Positions 50,637-60,817 of a stretch of 64,000 nt of DNA are shown here, piece by piece (position 1 is the first letter of the stretch; each line of letters begins with the position of its first letter). The notes under the pieces are model-generated. The model was given only the letters and a program-made list of their open reading frames with translations, did not search any database and was not told the origin of the DNA. Location of the stretch: positions 62,001 to 126,000 of the forward strand of contig CANPXF010000001.1 in NCBI GenBank assembly GCA_947585745.1. The letters are read 5' to 3'. The position numbers and the translations under genes were made by a program. The stretch is from an uncultured Clostridia bacterium. GTDB lineage: Bacteria; Bacillota; Clostridia; Oscillospirales; Acutalibacteraceae.

Positions 50637-53009
50637 ATGGGAAAGATATTTAAGAATTTTATACCCCACGGAAAATTTGTTGTTCTTATAATTATTCTTC
50701 TAATCATACAGGCGTACTGCGACCTGGCTCTTCCGCAGTACACGTCGAATATTATAGACACAGGTATCCAGAACAAGGGTATAGAGCATATTCTGCCTGA
50801 AAAAATGACGGCGGAAGAATACAGATATGCCGATTTATTTATGGAGAAAAGCGAACGGGAAAGCTTTATGTCCTCCTATAAAAAAGACGGCAAGTATTAC
50901 ACCCGTACCGTAAACGACGGCAAAGAGCTTTATAAGCTTGACGAAAAGCTTATCGTTCCGATTTTTATGGATTACAGTATGTCCTCGCTCTCCGTTGATA
51001 CCTTTCTCGATATGGTTTCAAAAAATATCGGCGGAAAGTCTGATTCTATGCAAACGGAAAAATTAAGCGTTCAAGCGCTTGAAAAGCTGTTCGGCATTAA
51101 ACTGCCCGTTTTCACTCAAAAAACCGAAAGCGAAGACGGAAGCAAAATCGAAGAAAAGCATATTGACGCGCGTTCGTTTTTCAAAAAGCTTGTTGACGGC
51201 GCAACAATAAAAATAAAAACGGAAAATTCACAGGAGATTGAAGTTCCCGTTAAAATAAAAAAATCCGCTCTGCTCTCCTCGAGAAAAACAATGCAGAAAA
51301 AAATCGACTCGCTCGGAACTGACACCCTGAAAAGCGCGGGAATTGCCTTCGCCGTAAACTGCGACAAGCAGGCGGGCGTTGATATAGACAAAATCCAAAC
51401 CGATTACCTATGGTTTTCGGGCTTTAAAATGGTATTAGTCAGTATTATCCTTTCCGCCGCGGCAATTGTCGCGGGTCTGTTCTCCTCGATTGTCGGCTCA
51501 AAGGTCGGTATGGAGCTGAGAGGAAAGGTGTTCAAAAACGTCATCGGATTTTCAAACGCGGAAATTGAAAAATTCTCCACAGCCTCCCTCATCACCCGAA
51601 CGACAAACGATATACAGCAGATTCAAATGGTATCGGTAATGCTCTTGAGAATGGTGCTTTACGCTCCGATTATCGGTATCGGCGGAGTTATAAAGGTAGT
51701 CGGCACAGGCGCGAGTATGTGGTGGGTTATAGCCCTGGCGGTATTCGCTATTATCCTTATGGTAATCGTTCTTATGGGGCTTGCGATGCCCAAATTCAAG
51801 CTTATGCAAAAGCTTGTTGACCGTGTTAACCTCGTTTCACGCGAAATCCTCACGGGTATTCCCGTTATCAGGGCTTTCGGGCGTGAAAAATGGGAGGAGG
51901 AGCGATTTGACGAGGCGAACAAAAATCTCACAAAAACAACCCTCTTTACCAACCGCATTATGACGTTTATGATGCCTTTAATGACCGTGCTGATGAACTT
52001 AGTTTCCGTGCTGATTGTCTTTGTCGCGTCAGGTCAGATAAACGACGGAAATATGCAGGTCGGCGAAATGACCGCCTTTATTACATATTCTATGCAGATA
52101 ATAATCAGCTTCTTAATGCTTACAATGATGTCGATTATGCTCCCGAGAGCCGCTGTTGCCGCTACGAGAATCGACGAGGTAGTCAACACAAAATCGACAA
52201 TTGTCGACAGCGAAAACGCGCAAACGCTTAAAAGGGGCGCGGGAACTGTTGAGTTTAAAAACGTCAGCTTTAAATATCCTGACGCCGACGAAGACGTTTT
52301 GAGCAATATAACATTTACTGCAAAATCGGGCGAAACTACGGCAATTATCGGTTCAACGGGAAGTGGTAAATCAACGCTTGTAAACCTTATTCCGAGGCTC
52401 TACGACGTAAGCGGAGGAGAAATTGATATTGACGGAAAGGATATAAGAACCGTAACTATGAAATCCCTGCGCGAACAAATCGGATATGTTCCGCAGAAAG
52501 GGATTCTGCTCAGCGGTACTATCGCCTCAAACCTCCGCTACGGCAACAAAAACGCCACGGACAGCGAAATAGAGAAAGCGGCTCAAATCGCAATGGCTAC
52601 AGAATTTATCGAGGCTAAAAACGACCGCTACGAAAGTGAAATTTCACAGGGAGGAACTAACGTATCGGGCGGTCAGAAGCAAAGGCTTTCAATCGCCAGA
52701 GCTATTGCGAAAAATCCGAAAATCTATATATTTGACGACAGCTTTTCGGCGCTCGATATGAAAACCGACAAACAGCTCAGAAAAGCCCTCTATAAAAACG
52801 TAAAGGACAGCACGGTGATTATAGTAGCGCAGAGAATTTCCACAATTATGGACTCACAGCAGATTATCGTACTCGACGACGGAAAAATCGCGGGAATAGG
52901 AACGCACGAACAGCTTTTGGAAAACTGCGGAGAATATCTTGAAATTGCCAAATCACAGCTTTCCGAAAGGGAATTGGGACTTGAAAAGGAGGTCGGACAA
53001 AATGGCTGA
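50637..53009 (+). CDS. ABC exporter half-transporter with large extracellular insertion and non-canonical Walker B
   Basis: The 790-aa protein has a membrane domain with an unusual hydrophilic insertion of about 200 residues between the first and second helices (residues 50-255), and a nucleotide-binding domain: GSTGSGKSTLVNLI, VSGGQKQRLSIARAI, IYIFDDSFSALD. In Walker B the catalytic Glu is Asp (FDDS), which marks the degenerate ATP site of heterodimeric exporters such as BmrC/D and TM287/288. Its partner follows, with eight bases of overlap. Likely a drug or peptide exporter under TetR control; substrate unknown. Confidence 0.9.
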   Translation: MGKIFKNFIPHGKFVVLIIILLIIQAYCDLALPQYTSNIIDTGIQNKGIEHILPEKMTAEEYRYADLFMEKSERESFMSSYKKDGKYYTRTVNDGKELYKLDEKLIVPIFMDYSMSSLSVDTFLDMVSKNIGGKSDSMQTEKLSVQALEKLFGIKLPVFTQKTESEDGSKIEEKHIDARSFFKKLVDGATIKIKTENSQEIEVPVKIKKSALLSSRKTMQKKIDSLGTDTLKSAGIAFAVNCDKQAGVDIDKIQTDYLWFSGFKMVLVSIILSAAAIVAGLFSSIVGSKVGMELRGKVFKNVIGFSNAEIEKFSTASLITRTTNDIQQIQMVSVMLLRMVLYAPIIGIGGVIKVVGTGASMWWVIALAVFAIILMVIVLMGLAMPKFKLMQKLVDRVNLVSREILTGIPVIRAFGREKWEEERFDEANKNLTKTTLFTNRIMTFMMPLMTVLMNLVSVLIVFVASGQINDGNMQVGEMTAFITYSMQIIISFLMLTMMSIMLPRAAVAATRIDEVVNTKSTIVDSENAQTLKRGAGTVEFKNVSFKYPDADEDVLSNITFTAKSGETTAIIGSTGSGKSTLVNLIPRLYDVSGGEIDIDGKDIRTVTMKSLREQIGYVPQKGILLSGTIASNLRYGNKNATDSEIEKAAQIAMATEFIEAKNDRYESEISQGGTNVSGGQKQRLSIARAIAKNPKIYIFDDSFSALDMKTDKQLRKALYKNVKDSTVIIVAQRISTIMDSQQIIVLDDGKIAGIGTHEQLLENCGEYLEIAKSQLSERELGLEKEVGQNG

Positions 53010-54819
53010 TACTCCCAGAAGAAGAGCAAGAGGACCTATGGCTCCCGTCGAAAAGGCGAAGAACTTTAAGGGTACGATAAGAAAGCTGATTAAATACATA
53101 GGGCGCTACAAAATCGCCGTTATTATCGTAATGATTTGCGCCGCGATTTCGACCGTTTTCTCCGTTATCGGCCCGAAAATACTCGGAAACGCGACTTCGG
53201 AAATCGCAAGCGGACTGATGAAAAAAATTCAGGGCACAGGCTCGATAGATTTAAACGCCATAGGATTAATACTTTTGAGCGTGCTTTTGCTTTATTTAAT
53301 AAGCGCGGGATTTATGTTTGTTCAGGGCTGGCTTATGACGGGAATAACGCAGAAAATCTGTTACCGTATGCGCAGGGATATTTCCGAAAAAATCAACCGT
53401 ATGCCTCTTAAATATTTTGAGAGCAGAACGTACGGCGAGGTGCTTTCGAGGATTACAAACGATATTGATACTCTCGGAATGGGCCTTAACCAGAGCATAA
53501 CGCAGATTATCACCTCCATTTGCACCGTTTTCGGAATTTTAGTAATGATGCTCACGATTTCGCCGTTGATGACGCTTATCGCAATAATCATTCTGCCTGT
53601 TTCAGCTTTGCTTTTAAGCTCTATAGTAAAGGTTTCGCAAAAGCATTTCCGCGCACAGCAAAAACACCTCGGTATCATAAACGGAATTGTTGAGGAAAGC
53701 TACGGCGGACACCTTATAATTAAGGCGTACAACAAAGAAAGCGATACCTTGGATGAATTTGAGAAAACGAATAAACTGCTTTATAATTCAGCGTGGAAGT
53801 CACAGTTTCTGTCGGGTATGATGATGCCCCTTATGATGATTGTCAGCAACCTCGGCTATGCGGCTGTTGCGATTTCGGGCGGTATTTTGGCGATTAACGG
53901 AGTTATCCGTATCGGCGATATTCAGGCGTTTATCCAGTACGTCAAGACCTTTACACAGCCGATTCAGCAGATTTCACAGGTTATTAATCAGGTTCAGAGT
54001 ATGACGGCGGCGGCTGAAAGAGTTTTTGAGTTTTTAGACGAGGACGAGGAAATTCAGACGGTTGAAAATCCCGCCGACATCAAAAATATTAAGGGCGACG
54101 TTGAGTTTGACCACGTCAGCTTCGGATATGACGAAAATAAAATCATTATCCACGATTTTTCGGCAAAAATAAAAAGCGGACAGCGTATTGCCATAGTCGG
54201 CCCGACGGGCGCGGGTAAAACTACAATGGTTAAACTGCTTATGCGCTTTTACGATGTAAACGGCGGAGCAATTAAAATTGACGGTCATAATATAAAGGAC
54301 TTTAACCGCAGAGAGCTGAGAGAGGCGTTCGGAATGGTGCTTCAGGATACCTGGCTTTTCAACGGCACGATTATGGAAAATATCCGCTACGGACGGCTCG
54401 ACGCCACTGACGAAGAGGTAATTTCGGCGATTAAAGCGGCTCACGCCGACCGATTCATAAAAACGCTCCCAAAAGGCTACAATATGGTTTTAAACGAGGA
54501 CGCGAGCAACGTAAGCCAGGGGCAGAAACAGCTCCTCACAATCGCGAGAACTATTCTCTCCGACAATCCCATTCTTATTCTTGACGAGGCGACCTCATCT
54601 GTAGATACCCGAACCGAATCGAGAATTCAGCGCGCTATGAACAACCTTATGAAGGGAAGAACAAGCTTTATTATCGCCCACAGGCTCTCAACAATTAAGG
54701 ACTCGGACTTAATTCTTGTAATGCGCGACGGCGATATAATCGAGCAGGGTACTCACGACGAGCTTCTCAAAAAAGACGGATTTTATGCTGAACTTTATAA
54801 CAGTCAGTTTGAACAGTAA
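53002..54819 (+). CDS. ABC exporter half-transporter, catalytic partner
   Basis: Start chosen at the ATG at 53002 (MADTPRRRARGPM) behind AAAAGGAGGT; the tracked ORF extends into the upstream gene. The 605-aa protein has six membrane helices and a canonical ATPase domain: GPTGAGKTTMVKL, NVSQGQKQLLTIARTI, ILILDEATSSVD with the catalytic Glu, and the switch IIAHRLST. Together with the preceding subunit it forms a heterodimeric exporter. A 28-base perfect hairpin at 54981-55008 may terminate the operon within the repeat cluster. Confidence 0.93.
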   Translation: MADTPRRRARGPMAPVEKAKNFKGTIRKLIKYIGRYKIAVIIVMICAAISTVFSVIGPKILGNATSEIASGLMKKIQGTGSIDLNAIGLILLSVLLLYLISAGFMFVQGWLMTGITQKICYRMRRDISEKINRMPLKYFESRTYGEVLSRITNDIDTLGMGLNQSITQIITSICTVFGILVMMLTISPLMTLIAIIILPVSALLLSSIVKVSQKHFRAQQKHLGIINGIVEESYGGHLIIKAYNKESDTLDEFEKTNKLLYNSAWKSQFLSGMMMPLMMIVSNLGYAAVAISGGILAINGVIRIGDIQAFIQYVKTFTQPIQQISQVINQVQSMTAAAERVFEFLDEDEEIQTVENPADIKNIKGDVEFDHVSFGYDENKIIIHDFSAKIKSGQRIAIVGPTGAGKTTMVKLLMRFYDVNGGAIKIDGHNIKDFNRRELREAFGMVLQDTWLFNGTIMENIRYGRLDATDEEVISAIKAAHADRFIKTLPKGYNMVLNEDASNVSQGQKQLLTIARTILSDNPILILDEATSSVDTRTESRIQRAMNNLMKGRTSFIIAHRLSTIKDSDLILVMRDGDIIEQGTHDELLKKDGFYAELYNSQFEQ

Positions 54820-54829
54820 GAGGAATTAT

Positions 54830-55390
54830 AGAGTTAAGAATTAAAAATTAAGAATTTTTATATTTCTTCGCCAGACATTGCAGTCCCTCTCTAAAAAACA
54901 TCTCCCCCATACAACTGTGCCTCTGTCTTACTTTGGATAGAAAGGATAAAGTTCTGCGAAAAATCTTTATATATAAAAATTCTCCCTATCTAACTTTAGA
55001 TAGGGAGATTAATTTTTCTGTTAATATAGGCTTTTTAAAAAGTCTACCGCAGAACCTGTCCTTACTATCCAAAACAAGATAATGGCACAACTGTTTGGGG
55101 GAGATGAATTGTCCGAGAGGGAATGCACGAGTAAAGAATTAAGAATTAAAAATTAATAATTAAGAATTAATAAGTTAAAGGTAAACTTTTTATTCCTTTT
55201 AAAATCGGATTTAGAGGAAAAGTTTCTAAAAAGTCTAAAAAGTCTACCGCAGAACCTGTCCTCCCTATCCAAAACAAGACAGAGGCAGAAAGGTTTGGGG
55301 GATATGAATTATCAGATAGGAGCTGAAATGTCTAACGAAGAGATATAAAAAAGGAATGCACGGACTGACGTGGAAAATATAAAAATTTTT
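54830..55390. repeat. Cluster of three intergenic repeat units, first one inverted relative to the others
   Basis: Units at about 54862-54958 (forward), 55047-55128 and 55247-55348 (reverse), plus a partial end near 55350. Between the forward and first reverse unit lies a 12-bp perfect stem (TCTCCCTATCTA / TAGATAGGGAGA) with a 4-nt loop. Heptamers of the TTAAGAA type fill the spacers. No gene is present. Confidence 0.85.
54981..55012 (+). terminator. Perfect hairpin inside the repeat cluster
   Basis: Twelve perfect pairs with loop ACTT, followed by TTAATTTTT. It is the first good terminator after the ABC operon. Confidence 0.7.
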
Positions 55391-55502
55391 GTATAGTTTA
55401 ACATATATTTCTTTAAAATAAGAAAAATTTGCTTGTTTTTCCTAACCGCATTGATTTTTTTGTTTTTTCGGAAATAGTAAAAAATGTGACAAAAAATGAA
55501 TG

Positions 55503-55528
55503 GTTACAGAAAGATTACAAAGGTTACA
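55503..55528. promoter_or_regulatory. WalR-like binding site upstream of the 3D-domain gene
   Basis: GTTACA-N5-ATTACA, the reverse complement of the WalR consensus TGTWAH-N5-TGTWAH, followed by a third GTTACA three bases on. It lies about 140 bases upstream of the -35 box. The site match is seen; use by WalR is inferred from known regulation of 3D-domain proteins such as YocH. Confidence 0.45.
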
Positions 55529-55618
55529 GGAAAGTAATTCCCCGATTTCTTGCAAAACTAACAAAAAATGAAGGCTTTTTATAATGAATTAAAGGAAATA
55601 AAAAGAAAAATGTATGGT

Positions 55619-55643
55619 ATTTTGACGAATACATCGTCAAAAT
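55619..55643. promoter_or_regulatory. Perfect inverted repeat upstream of the 3D-gene promoter
   Basis: ATTTTGACGA and TCGTCAAAAT flank ATACA, 28 bases before the -35 box. It could be an operator or end an upstream transcript; there is no T tract. Confidence 0.5.
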
Positions 55644-55670
55644 GCACAAAAACTTAATTTCAAAATTGTT

Positions 55671-55699
55671 GACAATTTTCTGTTTTGCTCGTATAATTC
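55671..55699 (+). promoter_or_regulatory. Consensus sigmaA promoter of the 3D-domain gene
   Basis: TTGACA and TATAAT with a 17-bp spacer, about 80 bases before the ATG. Confidence 0.88.
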
Positions 55700-55778
55700 T
55701 ATCGTAGCAAAAAAACAGGCGTATTCGTCTGCAAGTTTTGTTGCAAATCTTTTTAATTGAATACTAAGGAGAAATTTA

Positions 55779-56798
55779 ATGGCAAACACAGAAAATCAGC
55801 GTCCAGCCATTAAGGTAATCACAGCCGTTGCTGCCGTGGCTATCTTATGGACATCTGTTTTTTCCGTATCAGCACAGGCAATTTCTGACGAAAATTCAAC
55901 CAATACGGAAACGCAAGTTAGCGACGAACTTCTTGTTCTTCCTAACGGAGACGCAATTGTAAGTAACAAGACGGGCGATTTTGATATTGTCGACGGAGTT
56001 ACTGTAAACATCAAAGTGGGAGCAAAGGGCTATAAAAAGTACGACGTTCCCAAGACAGACGTAGAGGACGCGCTCGAGCACGCGAACATCAAGCTCGGCG
56101 AGTACGATACGGTTGACAAGAGCCTGAAGGCTAAGGTAAAGGAAAACACAAAGATTAAAGTAAACCGTGTTTCCTTTAAAAAGACGACCAAAACAAAGAA
56201 AGTAATGTACAAGACAGTAAAGAAGAAAACAGCTTCTTTATATGTCGGACAGAAAAAGGTTACCAAAAAGGGTAAAAAGGGCTCAAAGAGAGTTACCTAT
56301 ACCAAGAAAATTGTCAACGGCAAGATTACCAAGACAATTGTATCGGCAACCAAAATCACGAAGAAGTCAAAAAAGGAAGTTGTACTTGTAGGTACAAAGC
56401 GCAAAAACTACCAAATGCTCGTAAACAACCCGACTTCGTTCAAAACAAAGTCTAAGGGCGGAATCGGAACGCTTTACGACCATAACGGCAAGAAGATTGC
56501 GTATAAAAAGGTAGTAAAAGGACCCGCTACCGCGTACTCCTCAGAGGTAGGCGCGTATACGGCGGTCGGAAGCCGAGTTCATATCGGCGGTGTGGCGGTT
56601 AACCCGAGAGTAATTCCGTACGGCTCAAAGCTTTATATCCAAAGCCCCGACGGAAGCTTCGTCTACGGCTACGCTGTAGCGAATGATACAGGCGGATTTG
56701 TTTACACAAGCAATACCGTTGTCGACCTTTTCTATCCTAAGGAAAGCACCTGTATCCAGTTCGGCAGAAGAAATGTAAACATATATGTTTTAGCGTAA
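55779..56798 (+). CDS. Secreted 3D-domain cell-wall protein (RpfB/YabE-like, DUF348-G5-3D)
   Basis: The 339-aa protein has a membrane anchor or signal (VITAVAAVAILWTSVFSVSAQA), a DUF348-type ubiquitin-like segment (VTVNIKVGAKGYKKYDVPKTDVEDALEHANIKL), a lysine-rich G5-like region and a C-terminal 3D domain. The three conserved aspartates are seen in QSPDGSFVYGYAVANDTGGFV and NTVVDLFYP. 3D domains occur in lytic transglycosylases (MltA-type) and resuscitation-promoting factors. The G5 part is unusually lysine-rich. It is likely to act on or bind peptidoglycan. A good GGAGAAA site precedes the ATG. Confidence 0.87.
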   Translation: MANTENQRPAIKVITAVAAVAILWTSVFSVSAQAISDENSTNTETQVSDELLVLPNGDAIVSNKTGDFDIVDGVTVNIKVGAKGYKKYDVPKTDVEDALEHANIKLGEYDTVDKSLKAKVKENTKIKVNRVSFKKTTKTKKVMYKTVKKKTASLYVGQKKVTKKGKKGSKRVTYTKKIVNGKITKTIVSATKITKKSKKEVVLVGTKRKNYQMLVNNPTSFKTKSKGGIGTLYDHNGKKIAYKKVVKGPATAYSSEVGAYTAVGSRVHIGGVAVNPRVIPYGSKLYIQSPDGSFVYGYAVANDTGGFVYTSNTVVDLFYPKESTCIQFGRRNVNIYVLA

Positions 56799-56826
56799 AA
56801 AACGGCTCCAAGCGGAGCCGTTTTTA
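56799..56826 (+). terminator. Terminator of the 3D-domain gene
   Basis: AAAACGGCTCC and GGAGCCGTTTT pair over loop AAGC and are followed by T. Confidence 0.92.
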
Positions 56827-57018
56827 CTTTTCTTTATGGACTCGGGTTGCCGATAAGGCGCTAACCGCTGTGACTTAACAAGCTTTTACGAAATGTTTGA
56901 ATAGCCCTCTTTTTTTATCATATAATTAAGGCGGACTGATTATAAAGCTTATTGTCTTTACTCCGAATTAAAATTATGCTATAATAAAATTTAACTGAAA
57001 TTAATTATAGGTGATAAT

Positions 57019-58476
57019 ATGGTAATTAAAAAGGTCCGCACACGTTACGCTCCGTCGCCGACGGGATTTATGCACGTCGGAAATTTGAGAACAGCGCTTT
57101 ATGAATATCTGATTGCTAAGTCAAACGGGGGGGATTTTGTACTCCGTATTGAGGATACCGACAGGGAACGATATGTTGAGGGAGCTGTCGATGTAATTTA
57201 CGACACGCTCAAAACTGCGGGAATTATTCACGACGAAGGCCCCGACGTCGGAGGAGAGTTCGGCCCCTACGTTCAGAGCGAGCGCAGAGAAATGTATATG
57301 CCGTACGCTCAAAGGCTCATAGACGAGGGAAAGGCTTACCGCTGTTTCTGCTCTAAAGAAAGGCTCGAGGAGCTTTCGCAAAGCTCCGAGTTCGGCGGAT
57401 ATGACAGGCATTGCCGCGACCTCAGCGAGAACGAAATCAATGAAAAGCTAAAAGAGGGTATCCCGTACGTTATACGACAAAAAATGCCGTTAAGCGGAAA
57501 AACGACGTTTTCTGACGCGGTATTTGGAGAAATTACAGTCGACAACAGCGAGCTTCAGGACCAAATCCTTATAAAGGCAGACGGTTATCCGACCTATAAT
57601 TTCGCGAACGTAATCGACGACCATACTATGGGGATAACCCACGTCGTGCGCGGAAGCGAGTATCTTAGCTCAACGCCTAAGTATAATCTTCTTTACGAGG
57701 CGTTCGGCTGGGAAATTCCAACTTACGTTCACCTGCCCCTTATTATGGGCAAAAACGAGGACGGCTCCGTGAGCAAGCTGAGCAAACGCCACGGCTCAAC
57801 GGGTTTCGAGGATTTGATAAATGACGGTTACCTGCCCGAGGCGGTAATTAACTATATCGCGCTTTTAGGCTGGTGTCCCAAGGACAATCAGGAAATTTTC
57901 TCAATGAAACAGCTCGAGGAAAGCTTTTTTATCGAGGGAATTTCAAAGTCGCCCGCCGTATTCGATTACGATAAGCTTTTGTGGTTTAACGAGCAGTATA
58001 TTAAGGCGATGAGCGCCGAGGAATTTACAGAGCGCGCTATGCCTTATTATAAGGAGGTTTTCGGGGACAGTGACGTTGATTATTCAAAATTTGCGGGAAT
58101 TTTACAACAGCGGCTCGAAAAATTCACCGACATTCCCGAAAAGATTAAATTCTTCGCGGAGCTTCCCGAATATGAAAAGGATATATTTATAAATAAAAAG
58201 AGCAAGACAAATCTTGAAAACGCCCCCGTAAATCTAAAGGAGGCGTATGAGAGATTAAAGGCTCTGCCGAATTGGACGTTTGATGCCATACACGATTGCC
58301 TTATCAATATGGCGGTTGAAAAGGAGCTTAAAAACGGAACGGTTATGTGGCCCGTTCGTATCGCGGCGGCGGGACAAAAAGTAACGCCCGGCGGAGCGAT
58401 TGAAATTCTCGATATTTTAGGCAGAGAAGAGAGCCTTAAAAGGCTTGAAAAGGGACTTGAAAAATTAAGAAGTTAA
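57019..58476 (+). CDS. gltX: Glutamyl-tRNA synthetase
   Basis: The 485-aa class I synthetase charges tRNA-Glu. The HIGH motif appears as [17 protein letters not shown], and the KMSKS-type loop as [16 protein letters not shown]-like and anticodon-binding C-domain segments follow. GlnRS is encoded 11 bases downstream, so charging of tRNA-Gln may be direct rather than through GatCAB, and this GluRS may be discriminating. A TATAAT-like -10 lies upstream. Confidence 0.96.
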   Translation: MVIKKVRTRYAPSPTGFMHVGNLRTALYEYLIAKSNGGDFVLRIEDTDRERYVEGAVDVIYDTLKTAGIIHDEGPDVGGEFGPYVQSERREMYMPYAQRLIDEGKAYRCFCSKERLEELSQSSEFGGYDRHCRDLSENEINEKLKEGIPYVIRQKMPLSGKTTFSDAVFGEITVDNSELQDQILIKADGYPTYNFANVIDDHTMGITHVVRGSEYLSSTPKYNLLYEAFGWEIPTYVHLPLIMGKNEDGSVSKLSKRHGSTGFEDLINDGYLPEAVINYIALLGWCPKDNQEIFSMKQLEESFFIEGISKSPAVFDYDKLLWFNEQYIKAMSAEEFTERAMPYYKEVFGDSDVDYSKFAGILQQRLEKFTDIPEKIKFFAELPEYEKDIFINKKSKTNLENAPVNLKEAYERLKALPNWTFDAIHDCLINMAVEKELKNGTVMWPVRIAAAGQKVTPGGAIEILDILGREESLKRLEKGLEKLRS

Positions 58477-58487
58477 GAGGAATTTTT

Positions 58488-60161
58488 ATGGACGAAAATA
58501 AAGAAGTAATGTCTAATAATTTTATACATCAGTTTATTGACGAGGATATTGCCGAGGGCGGAGATTACTACGGAAAAAAGGTTCACACCCGTTTTCCTCC
58601 CGAGCCGAACGGCTATCTTCATATAGGACACGCGAAGGCGGTTTTTGTAAATTTCGCGACAGCCGATAAGTACGGCGGACTTTGCAACCTCCGTATGGAC
58701 GACACCAACCCGACCAAAGAAGACGTCGAGTATGTGGACGCCATAAAGGAGGATATAAAGTGGCTCGGCTTTGACTGGGGGGACAGATTTTACTACGCCT
58801 CGGACTATTTTGAGCAGATGTACGGCTACGCGGTTGAGCTTATAAAAAAGGGACTTGCGTATGTCTGCGAGCTAAGCGGAGAGCAGATGCGCGAGTACCG
58901 CGGAGATTTGACTACTCCCGCGAAAAGTCCATACCGCGACCGCCCGATTGAGGAGAGCTTAGACCTTTTTAAAAGAATGAGGAACGGCGAATTTGAAGAC
59001 GGCGCGATGACGTTAAGGGCGAAAATTGACCTCGCGTCGGGTAATTTTAATATGCGCGACCCTGTAATCTACCGCATAAATCATATGAAACACCACAGGA
59101 CGGGAGATAAATGGTGCATTTATCCGATGTACGATTTCGCTCACCCGATTGAGGACGTTATCGAGGGAATTACGCACTCGCTCTGTACGCTTGAATTTGA
59201 GGCACACAGACCCCTGTACGATTGGGTTGTCGATAATATTTCGGCTGAAAATAAGCCGAGACAGATTGAGTTTTCAAGGCTGGGAATCAACAACACCGTA
59301 ATGAGCAAGCGCAAGTTGAGAAGGCTTGTGGAGGAAAATTACGTCAGCGGTTGGGACGACCCGAGAATGCCGACTCTTTGCGGACTGAGAAGACGCGGAT
59401 ACACGCCGAAAGCCATACGGACCTTTACCGACCAGATTGGTCTTTCAAAGGTTAATTCAATCGTCGATTACAGCTTTTTGGAGCATTGTCTGCGCGACGA
59501 CTTAAATGAAAATGCAAAGCGTGTTATGGCGGTTTTAGAGCCTGTTAAGCTTGTTATCACAAACTATCCCGAGGGGAAAACCGAGGAATTTGAGATTGAA
59601 AATCATCCGCAAAGACCCGAAATGGGAAGCCGTAAGGTGACATTCTCAAGAGAGCTTTATATCGAGTCTTCAGATTTTATGGAGGAGCCGATAAAGAAAT
59701 ATCAGCGTCTTTATCCGTCGAACGAGGTGCGTATAAAGGGCGCGTATATTGTAAAATGTACGGGCTGTAAAAAGGACGAGAGCGGAAACGTTGTCGAGGT
59801 TTACGCCGAGTACGACCCCGAAACCCGAGGCGGAAACACCCCCGACGGGAGAAAGGTGAGGGGCACTATTCATTGGGTTAACGCCGACGACTGCGTTGAC
59901 GCGCAGGTACGACTTTACGATAATCTCTTTACCGTAGACGATCCCGACTCGGGCGAAAAGGATTTTATTGAATATATAAATCCTGAATCCCTTGTTGTCC
60001 TGAACGGGTGCAAGCTTGAAAAATCCCTCGCAGGCACGGAAAAGTCGGACCGTTTTCAGTTTATGCGTCAGGGTTATTTCTGCCTTGACAGCAAGGACAG
60101 CGCGGAAAATAACCTCGTGTTTAACCGAAGCGTCAGCTTAAAGGACAGCTTTAAAAAGTAA
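58488..60161 (+). CDS. glnS: Glutaminyl-tRNA synthetase
   Basis: The 557-aa enzyme has [21 protein letters not shown] (HIGH), [17 protein letters not shown], and [27 protein letters not shown] (MSK loop), all characteristic of GlnRS, with the two beta-barrel anticodon domains at the end. GlnRS came to bacteria from eukaryotes by transfer and is uncommon but known in Clostridia. It directly follows gltX and shares its transcript. Its TAAGAGGAATT ribosome site lies between the genes. Confidence 0.96.
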   Translation: MDENKEVMSNNFIHQFIDEDIAEGGDYYGKKVHTRFPPEPNGYLHIGHAKAVFVNFATADKYGGLCNLRMDDTNPTKEDVEYVDAIKEDIKWLGFDWGDRFYYASDYFEQMYGYAVELIKKGLAYVCELSGEQMREYRGDLTTPAKSPYRDRPIEESLDLFKRMRNGEFEDGAMTLRAKIDLASGNFNMRDPVIYRINHMKHHRTGDKWCIYPMYDFAHPIEDVIEGITHSLCTLEFEAHRPLYDWVVDNISAENKPRQIEFSRLGINNTVMSKRKLRRLVEENYVSGWDDPRMPTLCGLRRRGYTPKAIRTFTDQIGLSKVNSIVDYSFLEHCLRDDLNENAKRVMAVLEPVKLVITNYPEGKTEEFEIENHPQRPEMGSRKVTFSRELYIESSDFMEEPIKKYQRLYPSNEVRIKGAYIVKCTGCKKDESGNVVEVYAEYDPETRGGNTPDGRKVRGTIHWVNADDCVDAQVRLYDNLFTVDDPDSGEKDFIEYINPESLVVLNGCKLEKSLAGTEKSDRFQFMRQGYFCLDSKDSAENNLVFNRSVSLKDSFKK

Positions 60162-60174
60162 AACCTGTCATTGT

Positions 60175-60203
60175 TATGCCTAAACAGGCATATGAGGCTT
60201 TTT
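60175..60203 (+). terminator. Probable terminator of gltX-glnS
   Basis: GCCT pairs with AGGC before TTTTT, with an inner alternative stem ATGCCT/AGGCAT. The stem is short. A second hairpin with an 11-bp stem (GTCAGCATTAT / ATAATGCTGAC) lies at 60273-60310 without a T tract. Confidence 0.6.
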
Positions 60204-60416
60204 AAGGTTATAACAGTTCGTACCCGATTATTTCAGAGGGTTTAATTGAAAATTTATATTAGGATTTAAAACGTCAGCATTATACTGTGAAATTTAAGCA
60301 TAATGCTGACGAAATACTATATTACGGCTGTAATAAAAGAATTAAGAGTTTATGAAATTAAAGACCGTAAATAGATTTTCTTGATTAACTTTTTCAGTTA
60401 CTGATAAGGAGATTTT

Positions 60417-60815
60417 ATGAACATATTTTATTATCCTGTTATACTTATTGATAATATTGATAAGATTTTTTTAGCAGTAGATAATGACTTTTTGTTTTAT
60501 TGCATAGTCGTTTTATTTGTTTTGGCCGCAATTAGTTTGCCAATTTTAATATCATTGACCAAAAAAGAAAAGATGAGAGATAATATTCTGTTTTATGTTG
60601 TTTTATCTTTCATTTGTTTAGTATTATCGCTTTCATTAGTATGGTTTGTTTCTATACCTTTCGTGCTTTTTTTAGTTCAATTTATTGCCTTTGTTTATAA
60701 CAATTATGACAACACTAAGAACAAAATTAAAAAAAGCGGAGTTGTATCAATTTTATTTGTATTTGTCGGGTTTATTATTCTATTGAATTTAATTTGCTCG
60801 GTAGTTGAGGTGTAG
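60417..60815 (+). CDS. Small membrane protein of unknown function
   Basis: The 132-aa protein has about four hydrophobic helices (FYCIVVLFVLAAISLPILISL, ILFYVVLSFICLVLSLSLVWFV, FVLFLVQFIAFVY and the C-terminal one). No family recognised. An AAGGAGATTTT site precedes the ATG, and the next gene begins two bases after the stop, so the two form an operon. Both are clearly AT-richer than the neighbouring synthetase genes and may have been acquired. Membrane location is sure; role unknown. Confidence 0.6.
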   Translation: MNIFYYPVILIDNIDKIFLAVDNDFLFYCIVVLFVLAAISLPILISLTKKEKMRDNILFYVVLSFICLVLSLSLVWFVSIPFVLFLVQFIAFVYNNYDNTKNKIKKSGVVSILFVFVGFIILLNLICSVVEV

Positions 60816-60817
60816 AA

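Noticed and set aside
55390-55778. c-di-AMP (ydaO) riboswitch before the 3D-domain gene
   Set aside because: Such riboswitches often precede Rpf/3D genes, but the consensus promoter leaves only about 70 transcribed bases, and I see no matching conserved segments.
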